64,000 nucleotides of DNA from Bombilactobacillus bombi (GTDB lineage Bacteria > Bacillota > Bacilli > Lactobacillales > Lactobacillaceae). Made by a program: the position numbers and the translations under genes. Every line of letters starts with the position of its first letter. Within the stretch, counting starts at the first letter, position 1. Below are positions 16,646 to 26,450 of the stretch, one piece after another. The DNA is taken from the NCBI RefSeq assembly GCF_964340835.1, contig NZ_OZ204251.1; one strand, written 5' to 3'. Under the pieces are notes generated by a model. That model was not told the DNA's origin and did no database searches. It saw nothing but the letters and a program-made list of their open reading frames with translations.

Positions 16646-19600
16646 GTTTTAGAGGTAAGTCAAAATAATTAGTAGAAGACCATTAAATTATCACGAATAT
16701 CATCTTCTATAGTTTTAGAGGTAAGTCAAAATAATTAGTAGAAGACCACTGGTATTGACATACGGCGCTCCGTTGTAGTTTTAGAGGTAAGTCAAAATAA
16801 TTAGTAGAAGACCGAAAATTGGCCAATTAAATCAGTTTCTTTGGTTTTAGAGGTAAGTCAAAATAATTAGTAGAAGACCCAACTCAGTCGATTCGCGCCG
16901 GATCTTCGTGTTTTAGAGGTAAGTCAAAATAATTAGTAGAAGACCGAAGTTGCTGATGAAAATGCCGGTTTCTTTGTTTTAGAGGTAAGTCAAAATAATT
17001 AGTAGAAGACCAAAATAAATGAAAATAAGCGCGCAACGCCGGTTTTAGAGGTAAGTCAAAATAATTAGTAGAAGACCCCATAAACCAATTTGCCATTTTG
17101 TTCTCAGGTTTTAGAGGTAAGTCAAAATAATTAGTAGAAGACCCTATACGAGAGTTAGAGATAACGAAGGACAGTTTTAGAGGTAAGTCAAAATAATTAG
17201 TAGAAGACCATAATCGCAGTTGGTGGTATTGATTAATTCGTTTTAGAGGTAAGTCAAAATAATTAGTAGAAGACCAAACTACCTAAAATTAGAGTGCAGG
17301 ATCGTGTTTTAGAGGTAAGTCAAAATAATTAGTAGAAGACCTAAATTACTTCTAATAAGTCACTGCGAGTGGTTTTAGAGGTAAGTCAAAATAATTAGTA
17401 GAAGACCTTGGCGACTCAGGTCAAAAACCCATTGATGGTTTTAGAGGTAAGTCAAAATAATTAGTAGAAGACCTTCCGAATTAAATAACATGTTAGGTAT
17501 TGAGTTTTAGAGGTAAGTCAAAATAATTAGTAGAAGACCCACGGACGAATACGAATTTTACCGTAATCAGTTTTAGAGGTAAGTCAAAATAATTAGTAGA
17601 AGACCCTGGTTTAAAAAATTCATGGCATGTGAAGCGTTTTAGAGGTAAGTCAAAATAATTAGTAGAAGACCATTTTCACCGGGCGTGGAATTGCCTAATA
17701 CGTTTTAGAGGTAAGTCAAAATAATTAGTAGAAGACCGATAATTTCTTATTTGATATCATAATTGTTGTTTTAGAGGTAAGTCAAAATAATTAGTAGAAG
17801 ACCATATAGCTACTTTGTATAACGATCTGTTATGTTTTAGAGGTAAGTCAAAATAATTAGTAGAAGACCTTTCTGTTAAATATGTGACAGATGTGAAAGG
17901 TTTTAGAGGTAAGTCAAAATAATTAGTAGAAGACCCGGTGCACTAAAGGTTAAACGCACCTCGCCGTTTTAGAGGTAAGTCAAAATAATTAGTAGAAGAC
18001 CGAGGTGGGGCTATATCACCTAATAAATGGGGTTTTAGAGGTAAGTCAAAATAATTAGTAGAAGACCAAAGCAGTCCAAATTTAATGACAGTCAATTGTT
18101 TTAGAGGTAAGTCAAAATAATTAGTAGAAGACCTGTATAACGAAAAAACAGCACTAGCATTAAGTTTTAGAGGTAAGTCAAAATAATTAGTAGAAGACCA
18201 CGAAAACAATGTCCATGTTGTTGCTAGTGGTTTTAGAGGTAAGTCAAAATAATTAGTAGAAGACCATTCAGTTATTAAACAAGAATTAGAGTTAAGTTTT
18301 AGAGGTAAGTCAAAATAATTAGTAGAAGACCAGTAACAACGGATGTCTGGAATGGTATTAAGTTTTAGAGGTAAGTCAAAATAATTAGTAGAAGACCGAT
18401 GAAACGACTAATCAATAATCTGCGCCAGTTTTAGAGGTAAGTCAAAATAATTAGTAGAAGACCTCACAGTCTAATAGTCTGTAACCTTGTTCTGTTTTAG
18501 AGGTAAGTCAAAATAATTAGTAGAAGACCGAGTGCTGATGGTGATGCGTATTTTAACTCGTTTTAGAGGTAAGTCAAAATAATTAGTAGAAGACCAATTA
18601 GGAGGTGAGATAAAGTGAGTGACAAGTTTTAGAGGTAAGTCAAAATAATTAGTAGAAGACCAGGCTGTTGTGCATAAGGGTTGTTCTGTGCGTTTTAGAG
18701 GTAAGTCAAAATAATTAGTAGAAGACCCAACTTTTTAAAAGTAAGAAACGGACTTGTGTTTTAGAGGTAAGTCAAAATAATTAGTAGAAGACCGCTTAAC
18801 TGGTAAGGCACCTCGGCTGTTACGTTTTAGAGGTAAGTCAAAATAATTAGTAGAAGACCAGTCGTTAACGCGTGAGAAGCTAGCGTTTTGTTTTAGAGGT
18901 AAGTCAAAATAATTAGTAGAAGACCGACACTGCCTATCATGTGAGCTTTTTGATTGTTTTAGAGGTAAGTCAAAATAATTAGTAGAAGACCAATTGTGTT
19001 TAATATGGTTAAAGATAGACTGTTTTAGAGGTAAGTCAAAATAATTAGTAGAAGACCATGAAGGTGATATTATCCGGCCTAAATACGGTTTTAGAGGTAA
19101 GTCAAAATAATTAGTAGAAGACCGGCAGTGCAGAAATTCCAGGTGGAATAACAGTTTTAGAGGTAAGTCAAAATAATTAGTAGAAGACCAAAAGCCCTAA
19201 GAGCAAGAGCAGGGATGACGTTTTAGAGGTAAGTCAAAATAATTAGTAGAAGACCGTTTTCGCCGAAAAGATGGAGGCTGGGGCGGTTTTAGAGGTAAGT
19301 CAAAATAATTAGTAGAAGACCGCGCATTTGGAATTTTAACTCAGGATGTTGGTTTTAGAGGTAAGTCAAAATAATTAGTAGAAGACCCACAGATGACATG
19401 TATAACGACTTGGAACCGTTTTAGAGGTAAGTCAAAATAATTAGTAGAAGACCAGAGTTGCAAACAGGTATGATAAAGACTAGTTTTAGAGGTAAGTCCA
19501 AATAATTAGTAGAAGACCAATCACTGCCAGTGAGCAGTACCTTTCCGAGTTTTAGAGGTAAGTCAAAATAATTAGTAGAAGACCATTCCACATTGTGGGC

Positions 19601-20970
19601 AATATTGCTCATTGGTTTTAGAGGTAAGTCAAAATAATTAGTAGAAGACCTTGCTACCTTTTTGAATAAAAAAGGAAAAAGTTTTAGAGGTAAGTCAAAA
19701 TAATTAGTAGAAGACCTTGCCTTTTGTTGCTTTACTTACTGAGTTTGTTTTAGAGGTAAGTCAAAATAATTAGTAGAAGACCTAGAACTGTTTAATATCC
19801 TCATCAATAGCCGTTTTAGAGGTAAGTCAAAATAATTAGTAGAAGACCTGATTATGGTTTATGTCAGCGATGTGGAATGTTTTAGAGGTAAGTCAAAATA
19901 ATTAGTAGAAGACCAAAGCTGGAATTGGTACAAAAATTACCGATGTTTTAGAGGTAAGTCAAAATAATTAGTAGAAGACCTTGGTGGGATAAATATGCGG
20001 GGATTGACTTGTTTTAGAGGTAAGTCAAAATAATTAGTAGAAGACCTCAGTGGCGTGGAATAAAAGGGATGACTAAGTTTTAGAGGTAAGTCAAAATAAT
20101 TAGTAGAAGACCTAGTAATTATGATGTAGACTTGCTACCTCCGTTTTAGAGGTAAGTCAAAATAATTAGTAGAAGACCAAAATGCTTAAAAATAAAGGCT
20201 TACTTGCCGTTTTAGAGGTAAGTCAAAATAATTAGTAGAAGACCAGGGTTAGCAGGAACAATGCCACAAGGTGGGTTTTAGAGGTAAGTCAAAATAATTA
20301 GTAGAAGACCGTGATTGGGATTTAGATAAATTAGCTGATAGTTTTAGAGGTAAGTCAAAATAATTAGTAGAAGACCTTATACAAGAGTTAGAGATAATGA
20401 AGGACAGTTTTAGAGGTAAGTCAAAATAATTAGTAGAAGACCTCTGCGCGCTGCATCCCAATAAATATCTATGTTTTAGAGGTAAGTCAAAATAATTAGT
20501 AGAAGACCAATTGCTACTTTACCTCAATACAAAGGTACGTTTTAGAGGTAAGTCAAAATAATTAGTAGAAGACCTGTGTCTGAAAAGTCTGTTAATGAGC
20601 AAGTGTTTTAGAGGTAAGTCAAAATAATTAGTAGAAGACCAAGTTAACAAGAAATTAAATGTTATTGCTGGTTTTAGAGGTAAGTCAAAATAATTAGTAG
20701 AAGACCAGAAAATTGGGCATACAACTTAATTCACAGGTTTTAGAGGTAAGTCAAAATAATTAGTAGAAGACCCTTTAATAGTAACTTTGGGATGTCCCTC
20801 TGGTTTTAGAGGTAAGTCAAAATAATTAGTAGAAGACCAAACTTAAAGTCTTTAGTCTGTTCAGTTGTGTTTTAGAGGTAAGTCAAAATAATTAGTAGAA
20901 GACCACTTTGCAGGCTATGTAGATAAGAACTTGCGTTTTAGAGGTAAGTCAAAATAATTAGTAGAAGACC

Positions 20971-21066
20971 TTCTGCTAACTGGTTAAAGACACCTTCCAG
21001 GTTTTAGAGGTAAGTCAAAATAATTAGTAGAAGACCTTCTGCTAACTGGTTAAAGACACCTTCCAG
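20971..21066 (+). repeat. Single-spacer tandem duplication in the array
   Basis: The spacers at 20971-21000 and 21037-21066, beginning TTCTGCTAACTGGTTAAAGA, are identical and adjacent, separated by one repeat. Confidence 0.95.
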
Positions 21067-21696
21067 GTTTTAGAGGTAAGTCAAAATAATTAGTAGAAGA
21101 CCGTTATCCTGGTAGTGGTAAGACAACTTACGGTTTTAGAGGTAAGTCAAAATAATTAGTAGAAGACCTAGCGGTTCAGTCGGTATGCGGGTTTACAAGT
21201 TTTAGAGGTAAGTCAAAATAATTAGTAGAAGACCCAAATCATTATTGGACGAAGGCATCATCACGTTTTAGAGGTAAGTCAAAATAATTAGTAGAAGACC
21301 ATCAGGCTTGAAATATTTTGCAGATGTTTCGTTTTAGAGGTAAGTCAAAATAATTAGTAGAAGACCAGCTAGGACTGAATTCGCAAGAGTCGCAGAGTTT
21401 TAGAGGTAAGTCAAAATAATTAGTAGAAGACCATTAATGACGAAGGCAAGACCTCCGGATCTGTTTTAGAGGTAAGTCAAAATAATTAGTAGAAGACCAT
21501 TTGAACAGTTTGATGGTTCAAAAGAAATGTTTTAGAGGTAAGTCAAAATAATTAGTAGAAGACCAATTGTGCTTTAGCGTAAGGCGCATAATAGGTTTTA
21601 GAGGTAAGTCAAAATAATTAGTAGAAGACCCTCAGTCTACTATATAGCCCCCTTAAAGTTGTTTTAGAGGTAAGTCAAAATAATTAGTAGAAGACC

Positions 21697-22488
21697 TATT
21701 CCCAAAGTTATAAACGCGCCAAATTAGTTTTAGAGGTAAGTCAAAATAATTAGTAGAAGACCCGTTTTCGAATTGGGCTCGCATCTGTTCCAGTTTTAGA
21801 GGTAAGTCAAAATAATTAGTAGAAGACCTTGGCTAGGATAAGAGTCGCCGTTCATATCGTTTTAGAGGTAAGTCAAAATAATTAGTAGAAGACCAACGTA
21901 TCGTGGTGCTATTCCAGTATCAAAGTTTTAGAGGTAAGTCAAAATAATTAGTAGAAGACCAGTGACTTTATTAGAGCAACAGTTACAGCCGTTTTAGAGG
22001 TAAGTCAAAATAATTAGTAGAAGACCTGTTAATCCGTTTTGGCAACAACAAGTAGAGTTTTAGAGGTAAGTCAAAATAATTAGTAGAAGACCTATTCCCA
22101 AAGTTATAAACGCGCCAAATTAGTTTTAGAGGTAAGTCAAAATAATTAGTAGAAGACCCGTTTTCGAATTGGGCTCGCATCTGTTCCAGTTTTAGAGGTA
22201 AGTCAAAATAATTAGTAGAAGACCTTGGCTAGGATAAGAGTCGCCGTTCATATCGTTTTAGAGGTAAGTCAAAATAATTAGTAGAAGACCAACGTATCGT
22301 GGTGCTATTCCAGTATCAAAGTTTTAGAGGTAAGTCAAAATAATTAGTAGAAGACCAGTGACTTTATTAGAGCAACAGTTACAGCCGTTTTAGAGGTAAG
22401 TCAAAATAATTAGTAGAAGACCTGTTAATCCGTTTTGGCAACAACAAGTAGAGTTTTAGAGGTAAGTCAAAATAATTAGTAGAAGACC
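21697..22488 (+). repeat. Six-spacer tandem duplication in the array
   Basis: The block of six spacers at 21697-22092, whose first spacer begins TATTCCCAAAGTTATAAACG, is repeated in the same order at 22093-22488, exactly 396 bp later. With the single duplication this leaves 83 distinct spacers among 90. Confidence 0.95.
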
Positions 22489-22620
22489 ACAAATTACTTG
22501 TAAGAGAAACGGCATCCAGTTTTAGAGGTAAGTCAAAATAATTAGTAGAAGACCAAAGCCTTGCCCACCAAGCAAGTGAGATGGGTTTTAGAGGTAAGTC
22601 AAAATAATTAGTAGAAGACC

Positions 22621-22778
22621 CAAATTATTAGGATTGATGGCACTGAGGCGGTTTCCAATGAATTAGTTCTTCTGTTAATGCTATGAATTTATCTAAGTTA
22701 GCTAAGCTTTTTGCTGATAAATGCCATGATTGGGATAACGCCACTAAATAACTTTTGCTCAATAGTCAATACATAAAA
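22621..22778. other. Trailer side of the CRISPR array, no intact gene
   Basis: The 30 bases after the last repeat are followed by GTTT, but the rest of that unit does not match the repeat, so a degenerate 92nd repeat is not supported. A short open stretch at 22683-22751 reads MNLSKLAKLFADKCHDWDNA and a few residues more before TAA. It could be the tail of a lost gene. No ribosome site is seen. Confidence 0.45.
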
Positions 22779-22824
22779 AATAGGTTCTAATTTTGGGTTT
22801 CCCCAAGTTTGGAACCTGTTTTAT
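22779..22824. terminator. Terminator between the array and mleP
   Basis: AGGTTC/GAACCT encloses an inner TTGGG/CCCAA hairpin. T-rich tracts on both strands fit a bidirectional terminator for the array (+) and the mleSP operon (-). Confidence 0.7.
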
Positions 22825-22865
22825 CTGTTAAAGCCGAGTTTTTTCCCAGCCTCCTTGTTGTTTAA

Positions 22866-23831
22866 TTAAAATATTAAGTTAATTACTTGCATTAAAATAG
22901 GTACTACAATAACGAATAAAACAGTACTAGTAGTAACAACATTTGTGGCATATTTAACATCCCCATGAGCTTGACCGACTAAAATCGGCAAAACGGCCAA
23001 ACCAGGAGTAGCCGCTTGAATTACCAACGTGCTTTGCTCCATGTTAGGCATGTGAGCTCCCATTTTGCTGCCTAATAAAATAAATAAAATCATTAACGCC
23101 GGTGCAAAAACGAAACGCCCCATTAAAGCCCAAATAGTATCACAATCAAAACGGATTGATTTCAAACCAGCATCTGCCAAAATAATACCAATATAAATTA
23201 ATGACATCGGTGTAACAATACCACCAATCATACTGAGAGTTGAATTAATCCAACCAGGAATAGGAATAGCTAATAATAAGAATACTAAAGAAACTATAAA
23301 GCCAACTAAGGGAGCAGGCAATAATTTCTTCCAATTAAATTCTTTTTTTGTGCCTTGAGTAATGGTTGGATCATCTGCAGAAATAAAGAAAACACCAATC
23401 GCCCAAGTGGAAACCGTATTAACCACATAATAAACCAAAAAATAGGGTAGACTCTTTTGACCAAATAAAGCTAGATTCAATGGTAAACCAATAAAAATAG
23501 TATTAGCGTTCGCAAACATGTTGATGAACGTACCGCGACGCCCTTTACGAATTTTTAAAAGTTTGGTCAATAACCACGCTAATAAATAGCTCGCAGCAAA
23601 ACTGGCAAATGCATAAACCAGACCGCCAGTTAATCCGATTAATTTGTCACGGGTAAGATATTTTAATACAGAAACAAAAATTGAAGCAGGTAACGCGATA
23701 TTCATAATGACAAAAGAAATATTACCCTTAAATTGTTCACCCACTTTACCAGCACTTTTGAGCCAGTAACCAAGGGCAATAACGATAACAATTTCTGCCA
23801 CACTTTGTAAAGATGTAATAAAGGCTTGCAT
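22866..23831 (-). CDS. mleP: Malate permease, AEC (auxin efflux carrier) family
   Basis: A 321-residue membrane protein with about ten hydrophobic helices, starting MQAFITSLQSVAEIVIVIAL. The helix-break regions MNIALPASIF and TPGLAVLPILVGQA are typical of AEC transporters. In lactic acid bacteria this family includes MleP, which brings in malate and releases lactate. The start is the ATG at 23831 after GGAGGA; the longer frame lacks a ribosome site. It lies 20 bp after mleS, and that operon context supports the substrate. Confidence 0.85.
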   Translation of the reverse strand: MQAFITSLQSVAEIVIVIALGYWLKSAGKVGEQFKGNISFVIMNIALPASIFVSVLKYLTRDKLIGLTGGLVYAFASFAASYLLAWLLTKLLKIRKGRRGTFINMFANANTIFIGLPLNLALFGQKSLPYFLVYYVVNTVSTWAIGVFFISADDPTITQGTKKEFNWKKLLPAPLVGFIVSLVFLLLAIPIPGWINSTLSMIGGIVTPMSLIYIGIILADAGLKSIRFDCDTIWALMGRFVFAPALMILFILLGSKMGAHMPNMEQSTLVIQAATPGLAVLPILVGQAHGDVKYATNVVTTSTVLFVIVVPILMQVINLIF

Positions 23832-23851
23832 TATATTAATTTTCCTCCACT

Positions 23852-25480
23852 TTAATATTGGGCTTCCCATTTGATTGCACAAACAGCATCATGACCATTG
23901 GTAAAATTATTTTGACTTAATCCTTCTTTAATGGCCTGATTGCTGACATTTTCTGCCACAGTTTGTGAGAAGATATTTAATTTAGAGACTGGTGGTAAAA
24001 CAGCGGCTCCGGGTTGTTTGGGATCGACAATGCCTCCTAGAGAATGAGCAGCCACGCTAATCATAGTGTCGCTTAAAACTCTAGCGTTTGCAGCAATTGC
24101 TCCTAATCCTAGGCCAGGATATACTAACGCATTATTTGCTTGTCCAATTTCATAGGTTACACCTTGATATTCTACCGGTTTTGATGGAATTCCAGTTGCA
24201 ACTAATGCTCGACCATCTGACCATTTAATTAAATCAGCAGCAGTAGCTTCTGCTAACTTGGTGGGATTTGATAAGGGAAAGATAATTGGACGGTCAGTAT
24301 AAGTTGCCATTTCTTTGACAATTTCTTGGGTAAAGGTCCCTGGTTTAGTTGACGTTCCCACCATAATTGTTGGATGAATGGCTTTAACAACAGCTTCTAA
24401 GGTGGTTAATTCTGAAGAATTATTGAATTCACTGCGTTTTCTCGCAAACATTTTTTGTTCAGGAGTTAAATTGGCAGTATCTTCGAACAATAATCCTTGT
24501 TTGTCAACCAAATAAAAATGTTCCTTAGCTTCTTGCGCTGAAAGACCTTCGTTCATCATTTCCTGATAAATTTGTTTGACAATACCAGTGCCAGCAGTAC
24601 CAGCACCAAAACAAAGATATTTTTGTTCTGTTAATTTTTGGTTGCTGATATTAAGCGCACCTAAAATTCCTGACAAAACAATAATTCCAGTACCTTGAAT
24701 GTCATCATTGAAAGTTAAAATTTTGTCTTTATAACGATTAAGAATAGTGGCAGCATTATCACGGCCAAAATCTTCAAAGTGCAAATACATTTCTGGAAAT
24801 AATTCTTCAGCAGTATTGACAAAATTATCAACAAATTGATGATAAGCGTCACCTTTAATTCGCTTATGGTGATTACCTAAGTACAAAGGATCATTTAATA
24901 AAGCTTGATTATTGGTGCCAGCATCTAAAACAACTGGTAATACTTGAGCTGGATCAATCCCTGCAGCCGCTGTATAAACCATCAGTTTACCAACAGCAAT
25001 ATCTACTCCTTGAGTTCCCCAATCGCCAATACCTAAAATTGCTTCACCATCGGTGACAACGATTAATTTGATTGGACGGCCTGCAGCTGCGTTGTTTAGT
25101 GCTGTACGTATGTTTTCTTGATTATCAATTGACAAAAAAGCGGCATTTTGTGGATTCACAAATAAATGGCTGTAGTTTTCAATTGTGTCAGCAATTGTGG
25201 GATCATACACAATAGGCATAAATTCCATAATATGTTGACTAAATAGTTTGAAAAATAAAACTCGATTAGTATTAAAAATAGTCATCAAAAAAATTCTTTT
25301 TTCTAAATTTGAATTCTTTTTTTGAAACTGTTCATAAGTTACTTGCGCTTGTTGTTCGATAGTCTGGACGGTTGGTGGTAATAGACCTTGTAAGTGAAAT
25401 TTTTCTCTGTCGGCGAGACTAAATGCTGTGCCTCGATTTAAAAAGGGATTATTTAATAAGTCTTGACCATTGTTTTCCAT
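23852..25480 (-). CDS. mleS: Malolactic enzyme
   Basis: A 542-residue NAD- and Mn-dependent enzyme that decarboxylates L-malate to L-lactate and CO2, consuming a proton and helping maintain a proton motive force. The N-terminus ILNNPFLN-type (LLNNPFLNRGTAFSLADREK), MPIVYDPTIADTIENYSHLF, VVTDGEAILGIGDWGTQG and LHFEDFGRDNAATIL match lactic acid bacterial malolactic enzymes closely. The dinucleotide-binding motif is FGAGTAGTGI. GAGGAGG precedes the ATG. It is first in the operon with mleP, and divergent from mleR. A decarboxylating NAD-malic enzyme is the alternative, but sequence and context favour MleS. Confidence 0.9.
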   Translation of the reverse strand: MENNGQDLLNNPFLNRGTAFSLADREKFHLQGLLPPTVQTIEQQAQVTYEQFQKKNSNLEKRIFLMTIFNTNRVLFFKLFSQHIMEFMPIVYDPTIADTIENYSHLFVNPQNAAFLSIDNQENIRTALNNAAAGRPIKLIVVTDGEAILGIGDWGTQGVDIAVGKLMVYTAAAGIDPAQVLPVVLDAGTNNQALLNDPLYLGNHHKRIKGDAYHQFVDNFVNTAEELFPEMYLHFEDFGRDNAATILNRYKDKILTFNDDIQGTGIIVLSGILGALNISNQKLTEQKYLCFGAGTAGTGIVKQIYQEMMNEGLSAQEAKEHFYLVDKQGLLFEDTANLTPEQKMFARKRSEFNNSSELTTLEAVVKAIHPTIMVGTSTKPGTFTQEIVKEMATYTDRPIIFPLSNPTKLAEATAADLIKWSDGRALVATGIPSKPVEYQGVTYEIGQANNALVYPGLGLGAIAANARVLSDTMISVAAHSLGGIVDPKQPGAAVLPPVSKLNIFSQTVAENVSNQAIKEGLSQNNFTNGHDAVCAIKWEAQY

Positions 25481-25577
25481 AATGCTTCCTCCTCATATTA
25501 AATATCTGTATAATATTATTAATAAATAACAATAGTCAAAAGGCTTAGTTTTAATAAAATAAATTTATAGGTGAAAA

Positions 25578-26450
25578 ATGAACATTCAAGATTTACTATA
25601 TTTTAATAAATTAGTGGAATTGCGTAATTATTCGCAAACAGCGCGCTATTTTTCTGTAACGCAACCAACTATTTCTTATACAATCAAACGTTTGGAAAAG
25701 AAATTTGGCACAACTTTGTTAGATCGACAGACAATGAATTTAACGATTGCAGGGAAACAATTCTATGAGCATACACAAAAAATAACACATGAAATGGATT
25801 TATTATCCAAAGATATGGCAGGTGTCTTAACTCCAAGAATAAAGTTGGGCTTACCGCCAATTATTACTAACTATCTATTACATCAACCAAAATATCTAAA
25901 AGTTTTTCAAGCTAACTTAGAACATTTGACAGTATATTCAGAAGAGTCACAACATACTTTTCAAGATTTGATTAAGGGTAATTTAGATGTCTCTTTGGTT
26001 GGTAGTGCCCAACCCATTGTTGAGCCAGATTTAAATGCTGATATTCTCTGTCAGCATCATTTTAAAATTATATGTAGCAGCCGCTCACCTTTAGCCAATA
26101 ACAAAGAAGTATCTTTGGCTGAACTTCAAGAATATCCCTTTATTTTGTTAGACAAAAAATCGACTCATCAACAAGTTTTCTCTCAGTTGATGAGCCGACA
26201 TTTATTTAATCCACAGGTGCTTTTTTGTACAGCTAATTTTAATACTATTTTGACACTGGTCCAACAAAATAGCGGCATTAGCTTTTTAACAGAAACAGCA
26301 CTCGCAGCTTGCAGCCATGATATCGTAGCATTAGATTTAAAAGAAGCAAAGCAAATATATTTTTATATTAGTTTAGTATCACGGGTTAATCATGAACAAA
26401 ATCCTATATTACAAGCATTTATTCAACAAATAAAATCAGCCATTAATTAA
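25578..26450 (+). CDS. mleR: LysR-family regulator of the malolactic genes
   Basis: A 290-residue LysR regulator with an N-terminal HTH (ELRNYSQTARYFSVTQPTIS, YTIKRLEKKFGTTLLDRQ) and a C-terminal effector-binding domain. It is divergent from mleS with 97 bp between the starts, the classical arrangement in which the protein activates the neighbour when malate is present. The role is inferred from position. Its stop overlaps the convergent aldo/keto reductase stop by 8 bp. Confidence 0.85.
   Translation: MNIQDLLYFNKLVELRNYSQTARYFSVTQPTISYTIKRLEKKFGTTLLDRQTMNLTIAGKQFYEHTQKITHEMDLLSKDMAGVLTPRIKLGLPPIITNYLLHQPKYLKVFQANLEHLTVYSEESQHTFQDLIKGNLDVSLVGSAQPIVEPDLNADILCQHHFKIICSSRSPLANNKEVSLAELQEYPFILLDKKSTHQQVFSQLMSRHLFNPQVLFCTANFNTILTLVQQNSGISFLTETALAACSHDIVALDLKEAKQIYFYISLVSRVNHEQNPILQAFIQQIKSAIN

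Larger units (their letters stand above)
16646..22620 (+). CRISPR. CRISPR array, 91 repeats and 90 spacers, type II-A
   Basis: The repeat is 36 bp, starting GTTTTAGAGG and ending GTAGAAGACC, with spacers of 30 bp (66-bp period). Counting by period from 16646 gives 43 repeats up to 19418; the period then shifts by one base because the spacer before 19483 is 29 nt, and 48 more follow to the last repeat at 22585-22620. Only one variant repeat was noticed (19483-19518, A to C after GTAAGTC). Even the terminal repeat is intact. The GTTTTAGAG start is typical of type II-A crRNAs. Orientation follows from csn2 and the leader at the left, so the newest spacers are on the left. Confidence 0.98.

Noticed and set aside
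16884..22180. Several minus-strand ORFs in the array with a repeated SSTNYFDLPLK motif
   Set aside because: The motif is the translated CRISPR repeat. The 66-bp period is a multiple of three, so one frame stays open by arithmetic. They are not proteins.
22621..22656. A 92nd, degenerate CRISPR repeat after the last one
   Set aside because: Only GTTT matches; the remaining positions agree at chance level.
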